A DNA stretch of 64,000 nt, taken from contig CAJWKU010000008.1 in the NCBI GenBank assembly GCA_913043005.1, forward strand, positions 1 through 64,000, in the 5' to 3' direction. Below are positions 27,187 to 35,115 of the stretch, piece after piece. Both the position numbers and the translations under genes were made by a program. The DNA comes from an uncultured Cryomorphaceae bacterium (GTDB taxonomy: Bacteria > Bacteroidota > Bacteroidia > Flavobacteriales > Schleiferiaceae). Below the pieces are notes generated by a model. The model saw only the letters and a list, made by a program, of their open reading frames with translations, was not told where the DNA came from and searched no databases. The stretch's first letter is position 1. Every line of letters begins with the position of its first letter.

Positions 27187-28097
27187 TCGTAGTAAAGAAG
27201 TCTGACATTATCAATTAAAACCGTGTCTAGTATGCCATTATTGAGTTTTGCAGAACCTATGAAAATTTTAAAAGAACTTGCCTGAGGGGAGCCTGACACT
27301 TCAGTAATGAAATTTACATAACCATGGTTCCATTTTGAGGTGGGTAAGAATGTAGCTGTTGGCATTTGAACTATTTGCCCTGGATTTATTGCAATCACAC
27401 CAATAGTCAATGGGTTTGTTGTGTGGTAATCAAATTCTAAATATACATTTTCACCACCTTTTGGGAGTACGAAATTATCGATACTGCTGACTTCAAATTT
27501 GCAAATTCCAGTATCTAAAATAGCCATTCCGCTATATATATTTTCCTCTCCTTGAGGGGGGGGGAATTTAATATTGGAATCAGAAGTGAGTATCCAGTTA
27601 GTGTCACTTTGATTAGTAGCACTGAGGGTGCTCACCCCAGATTCAAATGTTTCGAGGTTTTTTATCTGTAAATCTCCCTGAGGAGCATTAAAATTATAAG
27701 AAACAATCTTGTTCGATCCAATAGGCAGATCAATAGTTTTCCCTTTTTCAAGGCCTATTGACAGTTCGATAGGTTTATAAAATGGATATATGCCTCGGAA
27801 CGTGGATACACCATTAATATCAATTCCTGGTTCCATCTTTAAATCATAAGATCCATCATTGTCTATTAAAACTGGAATTTCCACTGGCAATTCAAAAGCT
27901 CCAAGATTATTATTATTTACTTTGACCCAAACAGAAGATATTTTCGAACTAGAATTACCATATGGTAAATTTGGGCTTGGAGACATGAATAGCTCTTGAA
28001 TGTTTAAATATGCCGGCTGTTCAATGGAATTGTTATCACAGCTTGCTAATAGGCCCAAACACAGGTATAAAATAAAAAAAATGAAAATCTGTTTCAT
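27183..28097 (-). CDS. Lipoprotein of unknown function with a C9 tract
   Basis: A 304-residue protein with a lipoprotein signal: a hydrophobic stretch then LLASC, with the acylated Cys at about residue 20. The rest is beta-rich with no family I recognise; the C-terminal half (~150-304) resembles a carbohydrate-binding or jelly-roll-like sandwich by hydrophobic pattern only. A run of nine C at 27556-27564 encodes the PPP in the middle. It heads the operon with the sugar transferase, so a surface glycan role is possible. Confidence 0.75.
   Translation of the reverse strand: MKQIFIFFILYLCLGLLASCDNNSIEQPAYLNIQELFMSPSPNLPYGNSSSKISSVWVKVNNNNLGAFELPVEIPVLIDNDGSYDLKMEPGIDINGVSTFRGIYPFYKPIELSIGLEKGKTIDLPIGSNKIVSYNFNAPQGDLQIKNLETFESGVSTLSATNQSDTNWILTSDSNIKFPPPQGEENIYSGMAILDTGICKFEVSSIDNFVLPKGGENVYLEFDYHTTNPLTIGVIAINPGQIVQMPTATFLPTSKWNHGYVNFITEVSGSPQASSFKIFIGSAKLNNGILDTVLIDNVRLLYYE
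27556..27564. repeat. Homopolymer C9 (coding strand) inside the lipoprotein gene
   Basis: Nine identical G on the plus strand read as nine C in the coding strand, giving Phe-Pro-Pro-Pro. Gain or loss of a base would shift frame near residue 180. Confidence 0.9.
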
Positions 28098-28101
28098 ATA
28101 A

Positions 28102-28109
28102 CAAATGTA
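28102..28109 (-). promoter_or_regulatory. -7 promoter box for the lipoprotein/sugar transferase operon
   Basis: On the minus strand TACATTTG fits TAnnTTTG and ends 4 bases before the ATG at 28097, implying a leaderless or nearly leaderless message. Confidence 0.5.
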
Positions 28110-28152
28110 GAGTAGTCATCCCATTGTAAATTGCCGCATAAAAAAAACTCTT

Positions 28153-28812
28153 TTGGACACTACCAAGCATCAAGGTCAAAGACAGCATTTAATCGAAGTT
28201 CTCAAGGAAAAGGGCATATTTGACGCCAATGTTCTTCATGCCATTGCTAACGTGCCCAGGCATGAGTTTTTAGACAGCTCATTTGAAGAATTTGCCTACC
28301 GCGATGTTGCTTTTCCCATAAGGGCTAAACAAACTATTAGTCAGCCCTACACCGTTGCATTTCAATCCCAATCTTTAGGGTTAAGTAGGGGAGCTAAAGT
28401 TTTAGAAATTGGAACTGGTTCTGGATATCAAGCTGCCGTCCTTGTTGAGATGGGACTGAAAGTATTCTCCATTGAGCGTCAAAAGGACTTATTTGATTTC
28501 TCCAAAAATATTCTAATGAAATTAGGATATAATATCACACAAAAATTTGGTGATGGGTATAAAGGTATTCCGTCATACGCTCCCTTTGATGGAATCATCG
28601 TGACCGCAGCGGCACCAGATGTTCCAACTGACCTTTTGGAACAACTTTCCCCCGATGGCTCGCTCATTATACCCATGGGTGAGCCTGATAACGACCAAGT
28701 GATGAAGCGAATAAAGAAATCAACCATTTCTGAAGGCTACGAAGAAGAAGATTTAGGCAGCTTTCGATTTGTTCCAATGCTTAAGGATATTGATTCTGGA
28801 GATGGTTTTTAA
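28153..28812 (+). CDS. pcm: Protein-L-isoaspartate O-methyltransferase
   Basis: A SAM-dependent enzyme that repairs isoaspartyl residues in aged proteins. Seen are NVPRHEF, the substrate loop with TISQPYTVAFQ, the SAM motif VLEIGTGSGYQAAVL and the late IIVTAAAPDVP. Its 219 residues are normal. The start codon is TTG: there is no in-frame ATG between the upstream stop at 28108 and the conserved region. It is divergent from the lipoprotein gene and converges on smpB with a gap of 3 bases. Confidence 0.93.
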   Translation: MDTTKHQGQRQHLIEVLKEKGIFDANVLHAIANVPRHEFLDSSFEEFAYRDVAFPIRAKQTISQPYTVAFQSQSLGLSRGAKVLEIGTGSGYQAAVLVEMGLKVFSIERQKDLFDFSKNILMKLGYNITQKFGDGYKGIPSYAPFDGIIVTAAAPDVPTDLLEQLSPDGSLIIPMGEPDNDQVMKRIKKSTISEGYEEEDLGSFRFVPMLKDIDSGDGF

Positions 28813-28815
28813 AAC

Positions 28816-29256
28816 TTAGATTTCTCTATTTGTATCTCTGTCAATATCTCGCTCTTTAATACTGGCTCGCTTGTCGTATAGTTTTTTTCCTTTTCCAAGA
28901 CCGATTTCTAATTTTGCCCACCCTTTTTTACTAAAGTAAAGCTTTAATGGAATAATACTAAATCCCACATTTTTAGTGGTTTTAATTATTTTTTTTAATT
29001 CGTTTTTTTTTAAAAGCAATTTTCTTTCGCGCAGTGGTAAGTGATTTGAGTAAGTACCTAATCGAAATTCAGATATATGAAGATTTTTGACCCATAATTC
29101 TCCTTTTTCAGTGAGGTAGCAATAGCTATCTGATAAATTAGCTTTCCCTTCACGTATGCTTTTAACCTCTGTTCCATATAGTTGTATACCCGCAGTGAAG
29201 GTTTCTTCAATTGCGTAAGAAAAACGTGCTTGACGATTTTTAACTACAGGATTCAT
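28816..29256 (-). CDS. smpB: SsrA-binding protein SmpB
   Basis: A small RNA-binding protein that carries tmRNA to stalled ribosomes. Signature residues are NRQARFSYAIEETFTAGI, LYGTEVKSIREGKANL and the basic GKGKKLYDKR tail. At 146 residues it is full length. The coding strand has A8 and A9 tracts in a Lys-rich stretch. The minus-strand promoter box ends 4 bases before the ATG. The tmRNA gene is not in the window. Confidence 0.96.
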   Translation of the reverse strand: MNPVVKNRQARFSYAIEETFTAGIQLYGTEVKSIREGKANLSDSYCYLTEKGELWVKNLHISEFRLGTYSNHLPLRERKLLLKKNELKKIIKTTKNVGFSIIPLKLYFSKKGWAKLEIGLGKGKKLYDKRASIKERDIDRDTNREI

Positions 29257-29260
29257 AATG

Positions 29261-29268
29261 CAAATCTA
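29261..29268 (-). promoter_or_regulatory. -7 promoter box for smpB
   Basis: On the minus strand TAGATTTG fits TAnnTTTG, 4 bases before the smpB ATG. It lies only 4 bases from the divergent pyrD box, so the two promoters must overlap. Confidence 0.5.
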
Positions 29269-29272
29269 ACCC

Positions 29273-29280
29273 TACTTTTG
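29273..29280 (+). promoter_or_regulatory. -7 promoter box for pyrD
   Basis: TACTTTTG fits TAnnTTTG and ends 7 bases before the pyrD ATG, pointing to a nearly leaderless message. Confidence 0.5.
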
Positions 29281-29287
29281 TCGAAGC

Positions 29288-30319
29288 ATGCTTTACTCGA
29301 AACTCATAAGACCGATATTATTTAATTTTTCAGCAGAAACTGCTCATAACATTACTATGAGCCAACTGGAACTGCTGCAAAAGTCATTCATTGGAAGGTT
29401 AATTATCGAATCAATGAGTGGCTCTGTCGCATCTAATCCAATAAAAGTTATGGGATTAGATTTTAAACACCCTGTCGGCCTCGCTGCTGGTCTTGATAAG
29501 GATGCTAAGGCTATCAGGGGCTTATTCCAAATGGGGTTTTCACATATCGAGGTAGGGACTTTAACACCCAGACCCCAACCGGGCAATGATAAACCAAGAC
29601 TTTATAGACTTAGAAAGGATCAAGCTCTGATTAATCGGATGGGGTTTAATAACGAAGGAAGCATAGCTGCATCAAAAAGATTGGTAAATAGAGATAAGTC
29701 ATGGGGAGTAGTTGGAGGTAATATTGGCAGAAATAAATTGACTGCGAACGAAAATGCTGTTGAGGATTATCTGCTATCAATGAATCATTTAAGAGCTGTT
29801 GTTGATTATTTTACGATAAACATATCCTCACCTAATACTCCTGGCCTCAGAGATCTTCAACATGAAAAAGCATTAAAACGTCTTTTACAGAAGATATATG
29901 AAGAAAATAAGGTATCCGATGATCCAAAACCTTTAGCTGTCAAAATATCTCCTGATCTATCCAAAAATGAAATTCAATCCATATCAAAACTTGCTGTTGA
30001 TTGCGGGTTTAATGGAATAATAGGTACAAATACTACAACTGGCCGAATTGGTATAAGTATCAACGACAGAGCTATTGAAAAGATTGGCAATGGTGGTCTT
30101 TCCGGTAGGCCCTTATCAAGACATAGTACAGATGTAGTATCGTGGATTAAAGAAGCCGTTGAAGATTCAACAGCCGTTATTGGAGTAGGGGGAGTTTTTA
30201 CTGAACAAGATGTTTTAGATAAAAGAAATGCTGGTGCTGACCTCGTCCAAGTTTATACTGGATTTGTTTATAACGGACCCTCAATGATACATGATATTCA
30301 AGGGGCATGGAAAAAATAG
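29288..30319 (+). CDS. pyrD: Dihydroorotate dehydrogenase (quinone), class 2
   Basis: A membrane-associated FMN enzyme that oxidises dihydroorotate to orotate in pyrimidine synthesis, passing electrons to quinones. The N-terminal helix that binds the membrane is present. AGLDKDAKAI, EVGTLTPRPQPGN, the class 2 Ser region NISSPNTPGLRDLQ, KISPDLS and IIGTNTTTGR follow in order, then VGVGGVF. Length 343 is normal. Its last 13 bases overlap the start of mvaB. Confidence 0.96.
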   Translation: MLYSKLIRPILFNFSAETAHNITMSQLELLQKSFIGRLIIESMSGSVASNPIKVMGLDFKHPVGLAAGLDKDAKAIRGLFQMGFSHIEVGTLTPRPQPGNDKPRLYRLRKDQALINRMGFNNEGSIAASKRLVNRDKSWGVVGGNIGRNKLTANENAVEDYLLSMNHLRAVVDYFTINISSPNTPGLRDLQHEKALKRLLQKIYEENKVSDDPKPLAVKISPDLSKNEIQSISKLAVDCGFNGIIGTNTTTGRIGISINDRAIEKIGNGGLSGRPLSRHSTDVVSWIKEAVEDSTAVIGVGGVFTEQDVLDKRNAGADLVQVYTGFVYNGPSMIHDIQGAWKK

Positions 30320-31170
30320 AATTTATTGAGTGCCCACGGGATGCCATGCAAGGACATTCTAGAATCTTTTCAATAAATGAAAAAGTTTCTTATCTCAAGA
30401 CTTTAATGCCTGTTGGCTTCTCTGCTATTGATATCGGTAGTTTCGTATCAAGTCAATCAGTTCCTCAAATGAAAGACACGCCTGCTGTTCTTGAGGTATT
30501 AATTGACTCAAAAGGAAATAATGAATTTTTAACAATTGCGGCCAACAGCAGAGGAGTTTATTCTGCGATTGACCATAGAGCAGTGGATATAATTGGCTAT
30601 CCATTTTCAGCAAGTGAAATATTCCAGAAGCGAAACACAAACCGTTCGAGAAAACAGGCGTTAGAAGAATTAAAAAGGCATGCAGAGCTAATAGATAGAA
30701 AGAATAAGAAACTTGTAGTTTATATCTCAATGGCTTTTGGAAATCCATATGCAGAGACTGTTTCTAATCAAGAAATCCTTGATTTCGTTGGTAAAATACG
30801 TAACATATCAAATTTTGAAGCCATATCTCTTAGTGATACTGTAGCAAAGGCAAACCCTGCTTCGATAAAATCATTGGTAATGCTTATTAAAAATAATTTT
30901 ACCGATCTGAATTTAGGTCTTCATCTTCACGTACCAGAAAGGACAGCTCTCGGTACCGGCTTATTGCAAGCCGCTTGGGATTGTGGGATAAGGAGATTTG
31001 ATTCAGCACTCCTGGGATATGGAGGGTGCCCATTTGCAGAGGACTCTCTTTCTGGAAATCTACCAACAGAGTCTTTATTGTCATTTGCAAATACAGTTAA
31101 TGCTGATAATGATATCAATGCTATCGCGTTAGAGGTAGCGCATAATTCAGCAAGAGATCTTTTTCTTTAA
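30307..31170 (+). CDS. mvaB: Hydroxymethylglutaryl-CoA lyase
   Basis: A TIM-barrel lyase (287 residues) cleaving HMG-CoA to acetyl-CoA and acetoacetate, the last step of leucine breakdown. It opens with ECPRDAMQG (PRDGLQ in most relatives), has SLSDTVAKANP, the HLHVPERTALG metal site (HxH) and the signature GGCPFAEDSLSGNLPTE near the C terminus, with the catalytic Cys in GGCP. It is read through from pyrD with a 13-base overlap, though the two pathways are unrelated. Confidence 0.9.
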   Translation: MEKIEFIECPRDAMQGHSRIFSINEKVSYLKTLMPVGFSAIDIGSFVSSQSVPQMKDTPAVLEVLIDSKGNNEFLTIAANSRGVYSAIDHRAVDIIGYPFSASEIFQKRNTNRSRKQALEELKRHAELIDRKNKKLVVYISMAFGNPYAETVSNQEILDFVGKIRNISNFEAISLSDTVAKANPASIKSLVMLIKNNFTDLNLGLHLHVPERTALGTGLLQAAWDCGIRRFDSALLGYGGCPFAEDSLSGNLPTESLLSFANTVNADNDINAIALEVAHNSARDLFL

Positions 31171-31189
31171 ATCTTTAATTAGTTTCAAT

Positions 31190-31197
31190 TACTTTTG
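31190..31197 (+). promoter_or_regulatory. -7 promoter box upstream of the cobalamin riboswitch
   Basis: TACTTTTG fits TAnnTTTG and sits 3 bases before the first base of the riboswitch P1 stem, so transcription would begin right at the aptamer. Confidence 0.55.
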
Positions 31198-31200
31198 TCT

Positions 31201-31373
31201 TGTTGACGGGTTTCTATTTTTTAGAAACAATAGGGAATTCAGTGTAAATCTGAAACTGTACCCGCAGCTGTATGCTTCAATGCTTCAATGTAATTGCCAC
31301 TGACAAGGATCGGGAAGGCGCAGAGAAGGGGAGTTAGTCAGAAGACCTGCCCGCAACCATAAGCCCGTCAATG
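31201..31373 (+). ncRNA. Cobalamin (B12) riboswitch
   Basis: The conserved blocks appear in order: GGGAATTCAGTGTAAATCTG, then CTGTACCCGCAGCTGTA, and the B12 box AGACCTGCCCGC near 31343. The closing P1 helix pairs TTGACGGG (31203-31210) with CCCGTCAA (31364-31371), and wobble/AU pairs can extend it to 31201-31213 with 31361-31373. Adenosyl- or methylcobalamin binding would lower expression of the downstream receptor; no terminator-like hairpin lies between P1 and the ATG at 31395, so control is probably of translation. A tandem TGCTTCAA duplication lies in a peripheral part. Confidence 0.93.
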
Positions 31374-31394
31374 CCGGGAAGAGCGTTGAAGAGA

Positions 31395-33209
31395 ATGATG
31401 CATAAGCAATTACTGACCCTCATTGGGTTAACGGTTTCTTGTTTTAAATGCTATTGTTACAGTTTGGACACATCCGTCGTTCTTAATACTGTTCCGATAT
31501 CTTCTTTCCTATTTGTGGAATCAAAAATTTCTAAATCCCTTCTTTCTACATGGGATGAGTTGCCTTCTGACCCTTTAGGAACGTGGATGAGAGGAATAGA
31601 TACTAGGGCAATAAGTCCAGGTTCATCAATTACAATAAACCGCGAGGGGTTACCTTCAAATTATTCTCAATTCATAGTTAATGGGCATCTTTTTCAATCC
31701 CCGGATTTGGGAGTAGTAGATGTGAGTTTGATTCCCAAATATGGTCAGATATTTTCGCATACGGCTGGGGATTTAACCCCTGTGATCGGATCAGGTCTTG
31801 GAGGATCTATATATTCAAGCCGTCCTAGTAATAGTAATTCGATTCAATTATCAACTTCGAGTATTGGAAGTGTAGGTATCGGTGGAAGTTGGTCATTTTT
31901 CAATCCTAAACCGAATCAAACTATCTCAGTATCACTCGGGCACGATGCTTGGACACATGATTATGCATATTCTAATTATTTAGGAGAAAGATTGAAGAGA
32001 ATTGGTGCTCAAGGATCGAGATCTGAATTTAGCGTGTCCAGTAGATCCATAAATCCCGAATCCAAAATTTGGAGTAGTCAGTCAGTTTATGGAGTTAATA
32101 TGGGTAGGGGACTTCCTGAGCCGAGCACAGCTGCTTACAGGACGGGGGCCAACCAAACGGACAGCAGAATACAATTAAATAATTCAATTGGCTATTCAAG
32201 AGGAAATTATTCTTTAGAGACTCGGCAAAGTGTTTTTTATAGCAATCAATCATATTCTAATCCGATAAGCGATATTTTGGATACAAATTTTTCAAATGGA
32301 TCTTCGCTTGAGTTCATAAATATTTGGAAATGGGGTAATCTCTCGCTTTCCAACCAAAGTCAGGTCCAATATTTTGCAATTTCTGGACAAAATAAACCAG
32401 ACACAGGCATTACAGCGATTAGCAATTTGACATCGCTTACACATCTTATATCTGAAGGACGTTACATCATTCTGTATAATAAAACATCGTACCAGAATTT
32501 AATCAATGGAATTGGGGGAAGTAGTCCAGGATTACAGTTTTTTATGGAGCGAAGGAAAAGAGAACTGGATATTCATTTGAAAAGAATTTTCAGATTACCA
32601 ACGATGAATGATCTTTTTTGGTCACCAGGAGGAAACCCTAATCTAATTCCCGAGTCAGGATGGGATTTAAAAACTTCGTTCAGTCTCCAGAATAAACACA
32701 ATATCTTCAAGTTCGAAGCATTCGCAGGGCGATTAAATAATGGAATTATATGGAGGCCAAACGGTATTTTCTGGCAACCGATAAATGAATTTTTAATTAC
32801 TCGATATGGTATAAATAGTTCATGGCAAGTCAAATGGCCCTCTGAACTCGTACAATTTGAGATTCAAGCTTTACAAAGTCAAAATGCCGACAATCTTCCT
32901 ATTCCATACTCAACCCCCCTGCGCCTTCGAATGATATATTCAAAGCAAATCCAATTTGGGAAGTTGGGTTTTATGGGCTTGTACCAAATGGGGGTGCCAA
33001 CACTTTGGACTACTAACCGATCAAGCGATTTACCAAATTCCAGCAACCTAAGCTTGTTTTATGAAAATAAAATATTTGAATTTCAGAATAAGTCTTCAAT
33101 TGAAATGCAATTCAGACTTGAAAATATAATGAATCAGCAAATTTTCTTTCAAAGAAACTACCCTATGCCGGGAAGACATATTAATCTTTCTTTCCAAATT
33201 AATTTCTAA
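31395..33209 (+). CDS. TonB-dependent outer-membrane receptor, B12-regulated (BtuB-like)
   Basis: A 604-residue outer-membrane barrel with a signal peptide and a plug domain (~40-150; motifs GTWMRGIDTRAISPGSSI, then GSGLGGSIYSS) and ending in a typical C-terminal aromatic residue (NLSFQINF). It lacks the N-terminal CarboxypepD repeat of SusC proteins. Position right after a cobalamin riboswitch makes it a B12 or corrinoid importer. The ATG at 31371 lies inside the P1 helix, so the start is the ATG at 31395 (or 31398). The BtuG-like gene follows after 23 bases. Confidence 0.88.
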   Translation: MMHKQLLTLIGLTVSCFKCYCYSLDTSVVLNTVPISSFLFVESKISKSLLSTWDELPSDPLGTWMRGIDTRAISPGSSITINREGLPSNYSQFIVNGHLFQSPDLGVVDVSLIPKYGQIFSHTAGDLTPVIGSGLGGSIYSSRPSNSNSIQLSTSSIGSVGIGGSWSFFNPKPNQTISVSLGHDAWTHDYAYSNYLGERLKRIGAQGSRSEFSVSSRSINPESKIWSSQSVYGVNMGRGLPEPSTAAYRTGANQTDSRIQLNNSIGYSRGNYSLETRQSVFYSNQSYSNPISDILDTNFSNGSSLEFINIWKWGNLSLSNQSQVQYFAISGQNKPDTGITAISNLTSLTHLISEGRYIILYNKTSYQNLINGIGGSSPGLQFFMERRKRELDIHLKRIFRLPTMNDLFWSPGGNPNLIPESGWDLKTSFSLQNKHNIFKFEAFAGRLNNGIIWRPNGIFWQPINEFLITRYGINSSWQVKWPSELVQFEIQALQSQNADNLPIPYSTPLRLRMIYSKQIQFGKLGFMGLYQMGVPTLWTTNRSSDLPNSSNLSLFYENKIFEFQNKSSIEMQFRLENIMNQQIFFQRNYPMPGRHINLSFQINF

Positions 33210-33232
33210 TCAAACACCAATAAAATCCAATC

Positions 33233-34315
33233 ATGAAACAAATAAAAATTACATTTTCTTTACTCTTATCGTTTGCTTTTTTAATATCATGTAATCCGGA
33301 TGTAGATCCTGTAGGACCTGTCAATCCTTACCTTGATAATGGTTTTCTGGTTATGAATGAAGGGGCATTTCAAGGAGGTGTCGGCACTCTATCTTTTGCT
33401 TTTTGCGATAATTCCGGCATTGATTCAGTAGATAATGACGTTTTCCAAGAGATCAATGGGAGAAGTTTGGGTAATCTAGCCAACCATATCTCAAAAGATG
33501 AATCACATATCTATGTGGTGATGAATGGAGCAGCAACTGTTGAGATATTAGATAGAAATACTTTAGCGTCAATAGGCACTATTACGGGTTTCAAATCCCC
33601 TCGTCAAGCCATTAATCTCAACGATGGGTATATATACGTTAGTGATTGGGGATCAAATGCCATTTATAAGGTAAACGTATCCACAAGTTCAATCGTTGAT
33701 TCTTTAAAAAATTGCAATGGTCCTGAAGGTATGTTTCTTGCAGATGGTAAATTATTTGCTGCTAATTCGGGTGGGTATGCCTTAGATAGTACGGTATCTG
33801 TTTATAATTTGAACAATATGACTTTTGAAGGAAAGATACAGGTCGGTATTAACCCTGTTGAGATTATCGATGATCCATATTTCAATTTATGGGTGCTCTG
33901 TTCTGGATATTCCGATTGGAGTGGAACCGCAGGGGGAGATAGATATTCTTCATTATTTAATATTGATCCGAGAACGTTAAATATTCTGATGAGTCATGCA
34001 AATACGGTTATCACTGACCATCCGAGTAAACTAAGATCCAATCTTTTAGGAGATAAGTTTTATTTTATACAAGACTCTTATTCTGGAAATATCATGGAAT
34101 TTTTACCAAGTGAATTTAAATATCCAACACAGCCGTTTATATCTCATCCTGCGTATGGATTGGCTATTGATGAAGCTAATGGCAATCTTTTGGTTTTGGA
34201 CGCCTTAGACTATCAATCACCTGGTAAGGCATTATTGTATTCAGACAATGGCTCTGTTATCGACAGTAGCGCAGTAGGGTTGATCCCTTCAGTCGCGATA
34301 AATATTAGGTACTGA
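33233..34315 (+). CDS. Surface beta-propeller lipoprotein, BtuG-like (DUF5074/YncE type)
   Basis: A 360-residue lipoprotein: signal peptide ending FLISC with the acylated Cys at residue 20. The rest is a YncE-like propeller of repeated ~45-residue units, e.g. IYVVMNGAATVEILDRNTL and YIYVSDWGSNAIYKV. In gut Bacteroides a propeller lipoprotein of this kind, BtuG, sits on the cell surface, binds B12 very tightly and hands it to BtuB. The same gene order here, behind a B12 riboswitch, supports that role. A strong hairpin follows the stop. Naming it BtuG is inference from fold and context. Confidence 0.8.
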   Translation: MKQIKITFSLLLSFAFLISCNPDVDPVGPVNPYLDNGFLVMNEGAFQGGVGTLSFAFCDNSGIDSVDNDVFQEINGRSLGNLANHISKDESHIYVVMNGAATVEILDRNTLASIGTITGFKSPRQAINLNDGYIYVSDWGSNAIYKVNVSTSSIVDSLKNCNGPEGMFLADGKLFAANSGGYALDSTVSVYNLNNMTFEGKIQVGINPVEIIDDPYFNLWVLCSGYSDWSGTAGGDRYSSLFNIDPRTLNILMSHANTVITDHPSKLRSNLLGDKFYFIQDSYSGNIMEFLPSEFKYPTQPFISHPAYGLAIDEANGNLLVLDALDYQSPGKALLYSDNGSVIDSSAVGLIPSVAINIRY

Positions 34316-34324
34316 TTTTTTTTT

Positions 34325-34369
34325 GAATTCCTGCTCTCGTGAAATTAATTTTTTACGAGGGCAGAATTC
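34325..34369. terminator. Large hairpin between convergent genes, likely bidirectional terminator
   Basis: GAATTCCTGCTCTCGT pairs with ACGAGGGCAGAATTC (one bulged C, one wobble) around a 14-base AT loop; a T run precedes it on the plus strand. Its right arm is also the last codons of the opposing membrane-protein gene, and that gene's stop lies in the loop. Confidence 0.6.
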
Positions 34370-34890
34370 ATTGCTTTAGATAAAGCTAATACCATAATTG
34401 CTCCGTAAACAACGGTGCCCAATAGCATGATAAAATAGAATGGTACTCCAGCTGCATAAACTGTAAAAAGGCCTAAGATATTCTGTGGTATCAATGGATT
34501 GCCATACCAAACACCAAAGTTACTGAGTAAAAAGAAAACTAGATTTGCCCCAGCAGCATGCCCCAGCCAAGCTAGCTTTGTCGGGTTTTTAACCAGGTAA
34601 TTGCCCCAAGTGATCATGGCTAAGTGACCGGCATAAACAAAGCCCATCCCAGGATATAATATTGTTGATATGTCAGAATAGCTTTGATAAAAGAAGGTGT
34701 TTAGAGCGATGTCAGACAAAAACAATAGAAGAAGAGGAAGTAAGATAAAAAAACCCTTACCTCGCATCCAAAACCCACCTAGCAGGGCAACGGAACCTAC
34801 TGCTGTAAAGTTCGGTATATGGGGAATAAATCTTGTTGATATTGCTAAAACCATTAGCCCAATTGGTATTATATACTTAGTTATGCGCAT
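34345..34890 (-). CDS. Small polytopic membrane protein, ECF S-component-like
   Basis: A 181-residue protein with about five to six membrane helices. It opens with a Pro/His-rich segment RFIPHIPNFTAVGSVALLGG, typical of the family I recall as DUF6580, whose members look like the substrate-binding part of ECF vitamin transporters. The end-to-end position with the B12 receptor operon suggests a corrinoid or cobalt substrate. It converges on btuG, sharing a hairpin, and follows a 61-residue membrane protein by 9 bases. The family assignment is from memory; the substrate is inferred. Confidence 0.6.
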   Translation of the reverse strand: MRITKYIIPIGLMVLAISTRFIPHIPNFTAVGSVALLGGFWMRGKGFFILLPLLLLFLSDIALNTFFYQSYSDISTILYPGMGFVYAGHLAMITWGNYLVKNPTKLAWLGHAAGANLVFFLLSNFGVWYGNPLIPQNILGLFTVYAAGVPFYFIMLLGTVVYGAIMVLALSKAMNSALVKN

Positions 34891-34899
34891 AATCAGTGG

Positions 34900-35085
34900 T
34901 TAAAGTCGTTTAAAAATATAAATAATAAATAAAAGTACAACTAGAGAAAGTAGAAAGCGAATACTCTTACCGTAGTGCATGGCGTGAACTTCTGCGTCCT
35001 TTTGATAGCTCCAAAATAAATAAGAAATAAATCCTACCGTAAATATGGCAGCAAATATCCAGTGACCTGTTGTTATATTTTCCAA
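34900..35085 (-). CDS. Small two-helix membrane protein
   Basis: A 61-residue protein with two membrane segments (HWIFAAIFTVGFISYLFWSY, then a long C-terminal one ending IYIFKRL) around a charged loop containing KDAEVHAMHYGKS. Two ATGs upstream (35178, 35151) would overlap the opposite gene and lie above the promoter box at 35102-35109; the TTG at 35085 fits better and gives MENITTGHW at the N terminus. It is 9 bases upstream of the S-component-like gene. Function unknown. Confidence 0.6.
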   Translation of the reverse strand: MENITTGHWIFAAIFTVGFISYLFWSYQKDAEVHAMHYGKSIRFLLSLVVLLFIIYIFKRL

Positions 35086-35101
35086 TGGGTGTAATTTGCG
35101 A

Positions 35102-35109
35102 CAAAAATA
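35102..35109 (-). promoter_or_regulatory. -7 promoter box for the small membrane protein pair
   Basis: On the minus strand TATTTTTG fits TAnnTTTG and ends 16 bases before the TTG start at 35085. This placement excludes the longer upstream starts. Confidence 0.5.
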
Positions 35110-35115
35110 AGGGCT

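Noticed and set aside
28985-29012. A8 and A9 tracts in smpB as phase-variable sites
   Set aside because: Poly-A in Lys-rich segments is common at this base composition, and loss of SmpB would be costly; unlike the G9 and C9 tracts it is not surprising.
31371-31394. Start of the TonB receptor at ATG 31371
   Set aside because: This ATG is in the 3' arm of the riboswitch P1 helix and encodes a basic stretch before the signal peptide.
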